The notes below the pieces were generated by a model. It was not told the origin of the DNA. It saw nothing but the letters and a program-made list of their open reading frames with translations, and did not search any database. Of a DNA stretch of 64,000 nt, positions 37,720-50,000 are shown in pieces. The position numbers were made by a program, and so were the translations under genes. Each line of letters opens with the position of its first letter. Position 1 is the stretch's first letter. This DNA comes from Gossypium raimondii (taxonomy: Eukaryota; Streptophyta; Magnoliopsida; Malvales; Malvaceae). The stretch is from assembly GCF_025698545.1 (NCBI RefSeq), contig NC_068575.1:57731980-57795979 (forward strand). Reading direction: 5' to 3'.

Positions 37720-38453
37720 CCATATTTGTTATTGTGTCGATTAGGACCTCGAAATTTTGTTCCTAAATTCAGGAGTAGGGAAAGATGTGCAAACTTCAAA
37801 TCTTACCTGTTTGAATGTTTTATTGCATCTTGCTGTTCTGGGATTGATTTCAATTTTTCTTTTTGGTGGCAAATGTATTTATCATGAGTTAGAATGTTTG
37901 TGAGTGAACCATTCCATGGATTGGCAATTGTGAATGTTAATGTTAAACTCTTAACTTTTTTGGTGTGTTTGGTAGAGTTGAAAAATAGGAGGATATATAA
38001 AAAGGGTTGAACCGTGGAAAGAAAATTATATCTGATATCCAATAATATTTGTATTAACAAAGATAATCCAAATAATAGATGTGGATATCTAACACTACTA
38101 CTGTTCGGATCAAATTTAAAACAGATTCAAATATAATATTCAAGAGTGTTATTATTCATTGTCATCATTAAGTACTTTTGTCCTCTAATATGTATATAAA
38201 TATGTGTGTATATATTATCAATTTTATTGCCTGCCGCTGGTGTCAACACAAGGCACTTGATTATCACATGATTAGCTGAACCAGAGGACCGTGGAGGCTG
38301 GATTACTGGAAGTTGGGATGGAGGAACTACACATCAAAGATTTTTTACTAAATAATAAACACCAGAGTCCCTCCTATATATATAATATTAATAAATTGGA
38401 ACTATCCCTGAAAGCTTCTTTTAATTCAAGTCAATGGGGAAAGGATAAAAATG

Positions 38454-41400
38454 TCAAGGTCCCCTATATCTCCTAAAACACAAACAACCCTGAGGTTGAT
38501 CATGTGGGATCATCCCTCCTCCCTTGGATGTGTCTATACCCTCTAACATTGACACCACTTCATCCATCTCTGGCCGTCTGTCGGGGTTTGCATCCCAGCA
38601 TCTTTTCATCACATTTGCAAGCGAACTTGGACAGCAACGAGGAATCTCTGGCCTCAGATTCTGTAGTTTAAAAAGTTTAATGTCATCATCCGTCTTTTAG
38701 CTTTTAGATAATTTCTCAAATATCTTTATAACTTTCAGGAGTAGGAAAAAAGTACAAAGGAGTATTCCCATGAGCTATGTTATCCACACTCGGAATGGTA
38801 TCGAATTCAGGTAATGTTTAATTTTTTCAGTCTTTGTATAAATTTGTATGATCATACTTTTATACCCATATCCGAGTACTCTAGAAAATAAGAAGTCCAG
38901 GTAATATAACGTCCGATTGTCATAGAATCATCCCAGTTTATAGTTTGTTCCTTTGTTGCTCCGACTCTCATTTTTAGTATACGTGTTTGACATGTATCTA
39001 GATATAGGTGCAGTATATAGCTATCCAAGAACCCTTCAAATACATGGAATAACTTAGGGAAAAAAAATAATTAAACATACCTGGACACATATCCATATCC
39101 GGCACTCTTACCTGATACAGGTTTTTGCAGCCAAGAAAATTATTATGGATAGACTAATTTACCTGGCGGACAACAGCAGATGTGACTTCTGAGAAGCTAA
39201 GATCTGGATATGGCATGTCACAGCAGTATATCTCCCACAAACATATACCAAAACTATACACATCACACTTTCTATTGTAAGGATTGCCATTAAGGACCTG
39301 CTCGAATCTCAAAATTCATCAATGTAAGATCGTAAAGATTAGATAATGCTGAAAAGTAATTGGCATATAATCTCCATTCAACCATAGCTAAATTAACAAT
39401 GTCCGCATGAATATAAAGTTTTGAGAACACAAAAATAGCAAAACTCGACCTAAATTATTTTTCTTCTTTTCCCCTCCCCAGTCCAAACACCTAAAAGAAA
39501 ATTAAATAGTTTCTACGGTTTATGGTTAACCATCTTGCCCATAATTCAGCTTGAAGACCCTGCATTTTGATAATTCAAGGAAGAAATAAAAAAGCCTGAA
39601 CTATCTTGCTGCCATTTATATTGCCCGACTTCTCATTTTTCTTTAAGTATTTATATCCATCACTCAAGTCCAACACTCATCTGAGTTAGAGTAACATATT
39701 CTTTCATATATGATACACGTTTCCCTCAGTCCATAAATTCAAATTAGAAAAGTTCAAAATCCCTTTTAAAATCTTGAGGAAACCGTAATCCAAAACAAGC
39801 CATTCACAAGCTAGAATAACTGCAAATCTCAAAGAAAGCATATTGGCTGTAAGTATACCTCTGGTGCCATGTAACCAAGTGTTCCAGTCTCTCCAGTCAT
39901 GTCATTTGGATTCGATGCCTCTAGTCGGGCAACACCAAAATCAGCAATTTTCAGAGTCCGTGTCTTGTCCAGAAGCATGTTTTCAGTTTTGACATCTCTA
40001 TGGACAATCTTCTTAGAGTGAAGATAACTCAACCTAACAAAGTACATCAAACAACAAATGTTTACACAAAATGATCTGGGAACTTAATGTTCACTACAAT
40101 ATACACACTGAATATGATCCATATATTTGTAGATTTATAAGAATAAAATCGATATCGATAAGGCTCTGGAATCTGACCCTCGTGCAAGATCGAGTGCCAA
40201 CTGAACAACTACTTTAAAGGCCAACTTCCTCCTCCGATTCTTTATCAGGTAAGATTTTAGTGCACCCCCAGGACAATATTCAACAACAACACAACAAACA
40301 TTACTTGGCATGCCTATATGACCATTTTCCGTTTGTAAGTTCAGCTCTGATGACCCCATTGTCGCCCCTATAAACTGCATGAGATATTTAACACACAGAT
40401 TAAACATGAATATAATCACCTTATGTTACTTTGAGTCTTCATTTTGCTTGAAGTATCAATATCCAACTTATACCCTGTCATGGGTATAAAAAATATAACC
40501 CTGCAAAGATCCTTCAAATGCATGAAAAAAACTAGAAATTATATGACACATCCATATCTGACACTTGAATCGTGTTAGAGTAGCATAGTAATCATTTAAT
40601 GAGCCTTTGACTGGCCTCAGACGTTGTAATGACCAAATGCCCATAATTCATTGTAATTATTCCAGTCAGCGTAAGATATTCAATAATACCCTCATTTGTC
40701 AACATCCTAATTAGTAAGTTGACCTACATAAATGAGTAGAATAAGAGATGGTAATATCCTAAATTCAAGAGAATTTGAGGGAAATAAAATTCCTAAACTT
40801 GTTAGAACTTGGTGTTGCTTCAACCCTTGAGAAAAAAATTACTAAATGTTTATGCTCTTAAGTCTAAACAACCAAGTAGATGAAATAAGTTAAGTTGTTC
40901 GGACTCTTATATTTTTCTTTTAGAATGTGTATGACATAAATTTGGACATGGTGATGGAGGTATACATCACTGCATAAACTCTCATGGAAAAACTTTTAAA
41001 ATATTGAATATACTTATGTTTTTCATTTACGCTTATCATAGTGGGTTTTATATTATTTGGGCTTGGATATGAGTGTAGGATGTGTATGTGCTCGACACAG
41101 GCATGTTCAAACATGAGTGTCAAAGACAGTTATTTCAAGAAAAACGAAGAGCCAGGGTAACATACTGGTTTGCTACTTTCTATATTTTAGAGATGTCGAA
41201 AAATAAAGGGAAAACATGAGAAAGGTAATGTAAGAAAGAATACCTTTGTTACATTAGGATGATCAAGCTTGTGCCATACAACAACTTCTTGTGTAAAAGC
41301 TGCTCTAAGTGTAGCTATTTCCGCCTCTGATCTATGGCCCTCTTCTCCCCAGTCGAGAAGTTTAACTAAGCATTGATACAAGAAACAAACATTTAGAAAA

Positions 41401-42857
41401 TACAAAAGCAAAAGTTAAACTTCTCATTCTATTTTCCAAACATAATTTTACATTAAAAACAACAGAGAATCATGAAAGAAATACCAAAGAAATTGTTCCC
41501 ACGATCAATCAAATATGGGTCCCAAATATCTTCATGGATTAATGCAACAGTTAAGTCCATGTAAGCTCATAGAAGAATACTTGGGTGGTAATTTAGGGGT
41601 AAACATAAAAGAAAATTAAATTATAAATTCTTTTAAGGATCAAAAATTAAGTTCTTTTATCACTTTTTGACATGAAAAATCCATAAAATTTTGGAGTACA
41701 AGAGGGGGGTCAGGGGCTCAGGGCCACTACCTACACCCTTGGGTGTTTTTTTTTTTTCTAGTAGATGAGATAAGGTCCATTTGGCAGCTTTTGGTAATGT
41801 CAATGAGAGAGGCTCTTTTAATGTTGTAGCTTTTTTATCTCCAAAAAGTAGACATAAAAGATGGGTGCATAGCAACAATAAATAAAGACACATGAAAGTT
41901 TAGAGATAATAAATAAATAAAGAATTAACATCATTTAAGTCACTGCAGCAGTGCAACTAACTTCCACCTAAAAAGAAAAACTCCCATGAATCACGGATTT
42001 CCAGGAGTTAGATCCACAAGCTTTGATCACAAACTACTTTGTGAAAATCAGAAAGATTTGTTTACTACATTTCTGAATTATTTCCCATCTCATAAACCCA
42101 AACATATAGATCTTTCTTGTTGCTTACTATTAACAAGGGGGAAAAAACTTATTAAAATGGAAGTTTCAAAGTTTTGATTTCGTTTCCCCTTCACCTGCAT
42201 TTTTCCTCAACATAAATGGAATAGTTGCAATAAAAATTAACAAGACAGAAGCTGAAGAACATAGAAACATTAAAATATTAGATTCACTAACACTTAAAAG
42301 CTACAAAACACGCTTAAATTTTGGACTGTTTGACCTTCAAATCAGGAAGGCATAAACATAATGCACATACCTATGTAACATTTTATCATGCATAGAAAGT
42401 TCATTTCAAAATAGGTTTCTCAGAGAGAAACGAGTGACAAGCTTTAGTTTCTAGATCAACAAGAAGAAAAAATGTCATTTTGTGGAAAGCTTAGTGTTTT
42501 AAACAACAAGACTCAGCCATATATGCTGAAGAGAAAAATGGGAGGAAGAAGTGAAATACCAGCAACATCTTGGCCATCATAAATACCACGGTGAACAGTA
42601 CCAAAAGTACCACGAGCAATGACACTTTTGATGATAAGCTTAGAAGGATCAATCTCCCATTCTTGTCTTCTTACAGTGTTGCTTGGCCCACCAACACGTC
42701 CGCCGATGCCAAACCCACCTTCCTCTTTCCCATTCCTGTTATTCTCCAACGACCATGCTCTACTGTGATGCCTTTGAAGTTGCTCATCCAAGCTCTTCAA
42801 ATCTATCTGATCAGCTCTTACGTACCCTCCACCACCACTCTCGCTTCTCTCCTTCAT
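38454..42857 (-). CDS. Raf-like serine/threonine protein kinase, CBC1/CBC2-like
   Basis: Six exons read from the right (42857-42560, 41365-41244, 40374-40178, 40033-39859, 39297-39163, 38660-38454) join in phase to 377 residues. The N-terminus has YVRADQIDLKSLDEQLQRH, then the kinase domain: glycine loop RGTFGTVHRG, VAVK lysine about 101, HRDVKTEN (Asp219), DFG (about 237-239), GTLGYMAPE, and YNRKCDVYSFGICLWE. The tail MIPHDQPQGCLCF matches Arabidopsis At3g01490 (CBC1) and At5g50000 (CBC2) as I recall them. Those kinases act in guard cells between blue-light/CO2 signals and S-type anion channels. The role here is by homology. The start at 42857 is chosen by the family N-terminus; upstream codons to 42938 look like leader. 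The gene is tail-to-tail with HISN4. Confidence 0.94.
40421..40588. mobile_element. Short palindromic MITE in intron 3 of the kinase gene
   Basis: It begins 'ttatgttactttgagtcttc' and ends 'gttagagtagcatag', near-complementary ends, flanked by TAATCACC (40413-40420) and TAATCATT (40589-40596), six of eight identical. The inner text ('atcctt', 'gggtata', 'gacac') matches the copies at 47460 and 59772. Related, more worn copies lie at about 38779-38935, 39618-39696 and 40892-41164. Confidence 0.6.
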
Positions 42858-43145
42858 CTTCTCAACCAAAATCACAAACTTCACTCTTAAAGTACAAACA
42901 AAAGGACTTTGGAAACCTTTTTCTTGGCTTTTGTTCACTTGGTTTGAGCTATTTCTGGTTCTGGGTCTCTGTTTAAAACTTACTAAAAACTAGTAATTAA
43001 TGGTGTGGGATTCACGGTCAAGTGTACCCTTAAATTGTTTTTGTTTGGTTGTGCTTGTAAGTGAAACTAAACTGCCCCTTCAAAGATGGTATACGCAACG
43101 GTTATACAAGTTAAGTTGTAACTTATTTTATATTATATATATTAA
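42858..43145. promoter_or_regulatory. Probable promoter and leader region of the CBC1/2-like kinase gene
   Basis: These 288 bases lie directly upstream of the minus-strand start. No clear TATA box was located. The region ends at a MITE (43146), which limits how far an undisturbed proximal promoter can reach. Assigned by position only. Confidence 0.35.
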
Positions 43146-43608
43146 AATTTAGGGTAAAATACACCCATGGCCACTCTAAAAAAGGGTCAATCCTATTTTG
43201 GTCACTCCAATTTTTTTTCAATTTAGTCACTCTAAATGAGATAATTGTACGAATTGCCACTGCATTTAAAAATTCCGTTTTCTTTTAATGGATTGCTAAC
43301 GTTGCACATTAGCCCATTAAGTAATTGGCATATGACTTTTTTTGCTGACTTTTGATTAAAGTTTAGGAATCTCCCTATAAAGTTTAGGGGAATTTTTTTT
43401 GACTAATTATACGGAGGTCCCTAAATTTTAGCTAAAAGTCAACCAAAAAATGCCACGTGTCAGTTACTTATTGTGCTAATGTGCCACATTAGCAATTTGC
43501 TAAAAGAAAACGAAAATTTTAAACTAGTGACAGTTCACACAATTATTTTATTTAGAGTAACTAAATTGAGAAAAAAAATTGGACCATGGGTGTAGTTTAC
43601 GCTAAATT
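43146..43608. mobile_element. MITE with long terminal inverted repeats, about 460 bp
   Basis: The left end 'aaatttagggtaaaatacac' then 'ccatggcc' is matched by the reverse complement of the right end 'ggaccatgggtgtag' then 'tttacgctaaattt'. Inner arms also pair ('gccacgtgtcagttac' region against 'gtaattggcatatgac'). There is no coding sequence. The ends resemble Mutator-like MITEs, but a target duplication could not be defined because the flanks are AT-rich. Confidence 0.65.
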
Positions 43609-46600
43609 TTACTAAAATTTTGGCTAAAATGGTAAAGTTGAGACTGATTAAGCCTTAGTTCAATTGGAACCATTATTACATCTAAAAAAATGTGAGTTTA
43701 AATGCGTTTAAGTGTGGTTTATTCTTCGATTTAAGTTTAAATCTTGAAGACACATTGTTGAATTAAATAAGTGATAGTGAATTTTTATTTTTTTTAAAAG
43801 AAGTGTCTTAGGTTTAAATATAATCATACATGGGATTTTATTCATTTTATTTAAATATTTTTAAAAGATAAAAATATCTTAATAATAATAATATAATTTT
43901 GTAAAAATAATAAATTTTGAATTATTTTTAAATTAAGTTGGTGCTTAATTAATTGAAACGCTAACTCAATTAAAAGTTTCTAAACAATTTATATTTGATT
44001 CAACATATCCATTTTCATATCATAAATAAATAAAAGAAACACACGAGTAATGTTGTTAACTATATTATAATTGAAAGTTGTAGATGATTTATTTAAGTTT
44101 TAAACCAACATAACTGAAAGTCTTATTTATGTTTGTTTAATTAGTTTAATAAACAAATATAAATGAATAAATTTGAATTGTTAGTCCAATACTCTCTTTA
44201 TTTATAGCTCTAATTGATTTTAATTTGTAAATTTCAAAATTGAATTAAAATTTGATGATTATGTTAGAATTGTTTGGATGTATTTAAAATAATTTTTTAA
44301 ATTTTAAATATTTTTATGTCCATTTTATAGTTTATGTTCAAGTTTGTAGCTATCTTTTTCAACAATGTGTTTTGAGATTTATAAATTAAAAACTAAAATT
44401 ATTTAATCTAAAAATGATTTTTAAAGAAAATAAATAACCCTTCTTGTAAAAATAGAATAGAATTAAATGACAATCTCATCCCTAATTCTTATAGCTAGAA
44501 ATTTTGTCGTCTATATGTGTGTGAAAACTACGTATTTAGAATACTGATTAAGAATATCATATTAAAATAAAATTTTAATAAATTAAGAATTTATTAATGT
44601 CAATATCACAGGATCAAATCCAATCATATCTAAAATTTTTATTAGCTTTTTAAAGTAAAATAGACTAAAATCCCTTGAACAATGTTATTTATTCTAATTA
44701 TAGGATATTTTGTGATTTTCCTATTTAAATTGGTGTCTAATTATCTCGTGTCGGATTAATTCGTAATTTCAACTCAATCAATTACTTTATTAATATTAGT
44801 ATAGTTAAACAATTTATAATCTCTAGCAAGTATGGTTGTTCGGATTAATTTTACCTTCTTTCATTTAGAATACCGCAATTATGCAATAACATTTAAAGAT
44901 TATAATATATAAGTATGCACCACTTTATATATGTGGATTTCACCTTATATTTTAATGGATTTTACAAAATATCTAATCTTAATTGGTTTATTGCTTTGTT
45001 ATAATTTCTTTTATGAAATAAATTTACTTTTGTTATAATTTAATGCTTTGTTTGATTAGTAAGGTAATAAAAGAAAATTTTTATAATAATAAAACATAAA
45101 ATAAAGAATAGTTAATAAAAATATAAAAATTCTAGTAAAAATAAAACCCCTTCAAAATAAGTAAAATTACCTTTTCTTTATTAAAAATAAGTCATTAGAG
45201 TAATTAAATATTTTGTTCAAAAAGAAATCATCATTTAAAATATAATGATGATTTCAACAAAGTCAAGACCAACAAAGAAATGTAATAAATACTAAATTAT
45301 GTCTCACTAAAATTTATATAATAAATCTATTTATAAAAAAATATAAATAACAAATAAAATCATATTTTAAATGATAAAATTGATATATTGAAAATGATAA
45401 CCTTTTAGATTCAAATTCTTATGTACTTGAATTTTTATATAAAATATATTTAAAAAATAAAAAATAAATTGAGAATTCAATTGCTAAATTACACCAACCC
45501 AATCAATATATTTACTGAAACCGTCTCTAACTTTAAAAAAAATTCCATATATTCTGGGTAAAATTGGTAAAAATCTACAGGAAATATAGCTTAAGCCCTT
45601 TGAGGATGTAATAACAAGTGCGGCAGATCGAGATAAAACAAAGAAAATTAAAAATGGAAAGTGACCCCTAAACCATTATCTTTCCCATGAGTTTTATCAC
45701 TAATTATGGCAAGCTCAAACCTCATGAAGCACGTGAAGTTTCACCTTTATTGACTTAATGCAACCTAATTAAGCAAAACATCAAAAAGAAACAGTAGGGG
45801 TTTTTTTTTATGGAGGGGCCTGGAAGGGGAGTCATAGATTCACAGGGCCAGGGAAAAGGCCCCTAATTGTCTCACCAATTTTCCTCGGGGTAACTGGGAA
45901 ATTAATTAGAGACCAGCCACCGCCTACCAGGGTGGCTCCACAGCCTTATCCTTTCCCCAAGCGTCAAACTTTCCACGACTCCTTTTACTAGACATATATG
46001 TAATACTTCGCCCAAAACAAGAACACACGATCATATAATCAAAATGAATAAGAAGAAAAAGAACTGAACATTTACTCAATAAAATAACATAACAGTAGTA
46101 ACCTATGTATCCAAAACCTTTGGTTTTCCAAAGGACTTGTATCCAACACTTGTGTCGACATATTCGAACATAGGTATGAGATTTGATTTAAAATTTTGAA
46201 AATATTCCAAGTCGGGCACAAACTTATATATTATACCAGTCTTGAATCTAAGTACTTACCATATACATGCTCTTGTCGAGCTCATTTGATGGCAGAACTC
46301 AGTGTTTCAATCTACTGAAGCAATACAAGTATATTAAACCAAGATTGGTACCATGTTGCTATCCAGAATTGTAACAATTACCGCTCTGAGTTTTCTCTGC
46401 ATACATCATGAAGAAATTAACGTAGAATTAGATAAAGAGTGCGCCATTCTGTCAACATTTGTATGCTCTTACCTGGCAAAAGGAAGAAACCTACTTCTCT
46501 AAAGTGCGCCATGCCATTCACTGAAATTTATCAGATATTGGCATTTTCAACCTGCCTTGAACTTTCACTCTATCAACTGGATGTTGTGCTTATATTTGTC

Positions 46601-47047
46601 AAGCTCAAAGTGCTCAACCAAAAAAATAGTCATATGCTAAAGGTGCAATGTGAGAACTTCATTTATAAAGTGCAGTGCGTAAAATATACAACACTCCATA
46701 AACCCTGTAGACCTTAATAAAAGCATCATATTGGAAGCAGCAAGTTTGATAGCTCAAAAACTTGCACTTTTTCAAGGCAATTATAAATTCAGTTCAAAAG
46801 CAAAAAGCTGATATTTCTCACCCAAAGCCCCAAAAAGCAAATGACCAACTATACAAAACGGTTCATTTGATGACACTATTCTCTCTTTCAAGTTGAGTGA
46901 AAACTAGAATGGCTTTTATCATAACAACAATCTAGTAGTATAACTTTTGAACTGCATTTACTTTGCATGTGGCAAATGAAAATATAATCTATATATATTT
47001 TGGACAAAAAAGGAGTAACAAGGAGAAACAATCAACACCATGCAGCC
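43609..47047. other. Intergenic AT-rich DNA with one GC-richer island
   Basis: 43609-45780 is very AT-rich and empty. 45800-45990 is a clearly GC-richer island ('gggccagggaaaaggcccct', 'accgcctaccagggtggct') with no open frame. 46085-46265 carries a worn copy of the short palindromic MITE family ('tatccaacacttgtgtcgac'). An ORF near 46439-46717 has no recognisable content. The last about 200 bases should hold the 3' untranslated region of VEN4. Confidence 0.5.
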
Positions 47048-50000
47048 TTAAAAGCGCCGTTTCTTCTTCTCAGGTGTAGCATGCACTTGAGCTTTAACTC
47101 CGTAGATTTTTAGTTGAAAATTTTCGAATGCCTCAGAGACAGCTGCTACCTGTTCATGAGTACAATCAAAAAGAACAAACTATGGTCACAAATATAATGG
47201 AAAAGAGAAATATAACAAGGAAATAATAATATCATTTGAATTCACCAACCAATTCAGGTTTCTTCGAGTACACTCTCACTATCATATCCTGATAAGATGT
47301 GGGCAGCAAGTGACTGATGCGTTCATGTGGTATGGGGAACTTCTCCTGACTCTCATAATCCTGGCCAGATAATTAATCCTGTCAGAAACTAGTACATACA
47401 AAGGAAACGACTCAAAATGCCTAAACAGTATCAGGATCCAGACTACATAATTTAGGAATCTATGTTACTCAGGTGTAGACACCTGAACACAAGTTTATGT
47501 CTGACACAAGTATGTTTAATTCTTTTTTAAGATTTCTATGCATTATGAGTGTCTTTGGAGGATCATATTCTATACTGCATATCCAGATATACACCAGACA
47601 CGGGTACTTAAGCAAAATGAAGAATCAGAGCAACATAGTGAGGAATTTCCTCTCTTAAGTAGCTAATATAGGTCAAACTTTTATGTTTGCATCGCCATTG
47701 AAAAGGCAGCACAATTTTATCACATATGCTAATAGTATCTCCTGTGTATTTACTACTATCCAACAATCAAAATATTATGGAAAAATAACAGAAAAATAAA
47801 AAGGAAACCCATTATTGACAGAAACCAAATAGAAATCTCAATTGTCAATAACCATCCAGCCTAGCATTTTCTTCTTCGGTTAGGGAAGTGATATTGAATC
47901 ATTTCAAATGTCAATAACCATCCAGCCTAGGTTTTCTTCTTCCAGTAGCAGAATGAAATTCAATGTTTAAGTCTAGGCATGAATGTAGAGCAAGTAAAAG
48001 GATAAGGTGAGTACCTTACATTTTAGGCCACAAAGCCAGACAAACAGGAAAAATAAAAAATAAAATCAAGGTAAGTGATTTTCAGTACCTTGAAAAAGTT
48101 GATGCTGCAAGAGTAGAAATGAAACAAAAATGAACAAGAAAAAAAAGTATCAAAGACAATAGTCAAAGATGAAACCTAGAAAAACAAGGAAAATATTTGC
48201 CTCTTCAAATTGAGCATAAGCGGCTCATGATACCTTTCGAGAGGATTTTGCCTTCCACGAGTCAAATCAATTCTGACATTGCTAACAGCAATATCATCTT
48301 CTTGCAGCAGTACTCCCCCATTTTTCTATTAAAATAAAATTGCCTTGTATCAGTATTGGAGACTATTCAATTGTTTAGCTAAGAACAGATGCATAAGATC
48401 ATGCAAATGTAAATGGAAAAAAAAAATATCACAACAGACCTGGGAACAAGCAATGTCTTGTGCAGTGACATCTTTGAAATGTTCCAATTGGTCTTTTGGA
48501 ACTGAATACTCATTACAGAACTGCCACAGAAAATAACACAATATACAGTAAATTTCGTCTTTCACATATTTAAAAAAAATAAAAAATAATAGCATGTTTG
48601 TTTGCAAGCTACCATGATCAAAACAAAAAAATGAAGTGAAAGTAAGCAAAGGTTTTCCACCTGATACAAATTTCTCCTACGAATGCGCAGAATCAAATCT
48701 CTAGATTCTCGGAGTTCTTCATCTGGTGCTGTCTCGATAGTTTTGATTATTGTGTCATCTAGCTGGATTCAAAGAAAGAATAGAATACAAAGCATGTTAT
48801 ACATTTGGACTCCAAATTTTTAGCAACTCAAAAGAATGCTAAGCATGTTGTCCAACCTTCCAGTACTCAGAAGGATCCTGAATGGAAGAAGAGATTTCTA
48901 GATAACTATTAGCTTTTAAAAGAGCATCTACTATCATTAGCTCAACAGCCTGCAATAAAAATGAAATCAGACCTCACCACTTCAGATAAGACGCCTACAC
49001 AACTAATTACACAAAAGAAAAAGAGGAGAAAAAACAACAATGTAAAAAAGACGTTTGAATGAGACAATATAGAACCCAGAGTTAACTCTGTGAATACCTT
49101 CACTTTAGAGTGGGTGTACACAGTTCGATAAAGATCAGCACGAGTAGCAAATAACTTGTGGATGCTAAGATCTAGCAAGAGCACCCATTACCATTATTAA
49201 GGAGGAGTAAAAAAACACTAAAAGAACTAAACATGTATTTTGCAAGTAAATGAAACAGATGATACTAACAGTCTTTAGCACGATAGCAGATCTCATCACC
49301 CAAAACTCGCATAGTCTCCATCAACCTGCAGGTGGTGTAGCATGTATATAATGCTGGCAAAAGAAATCTTCTAACTTTTATTCTTTTGCTTTTTAATACA
49401 TCTATTGATAACAGAAACTATAAGCTAAATGCCTAGGAAGATTTAACAAAAACCTGTGGAAATCAAAGCTGCATCCTAGGCCACAAGCTCGACTGTCGCG
49501 GACAATGTAATCAAACCTACACAAGTAAAATTTCATGCTGTTAAATTTTTTTATTCAAACTGGAAGGCCAATGTAGACAAATAATTAAGTTTCACTTACT
49601 TATCCACATCAATTCCATTCCGACCATTTGCAACAATATCATATAAGAATTGCTTCTCCTTTGCACTCTTCAAAGTAAGCACAAAATAGTGTATGTGTTA
49701 GATAAAGCAAAGAAACAAAGAATGTCTGTACTTCATACTGGAGCAAAATATAAAAAATCCAGTGATCAACATGTGCCCTACAAAATGGGTGTTAGAAACA
49801 AAACACTTACTTTTGGCAGTGCAAACTCAGAGCTAGCTAGTACCATTTCCTGGAAAATAAATAAATTAACATGGATGAAAATTAATTCTTATTATAAACA
49901 TAAGGATCAGAGCAAAGCAAAAGTTGCAAGCAGAAATTATTAGGATATATGGAGGAAGAAAATAAACAGGTAGACATCAATAAAGTTTCTGGTTCTGCTT

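Noticed and set aside
42570-42976. Plus-strand frames opposite the first exon of the kinase gene
   Set aside because: The minus-strand frame encodes a clear kinase N-terminus with correct splicing, so these are shadows.
46439-46717. Plus-strand ORF of 92 codons downstream of VEN4
   Set aside because: No recognisable domain or coding-like bias, and no splice partners.
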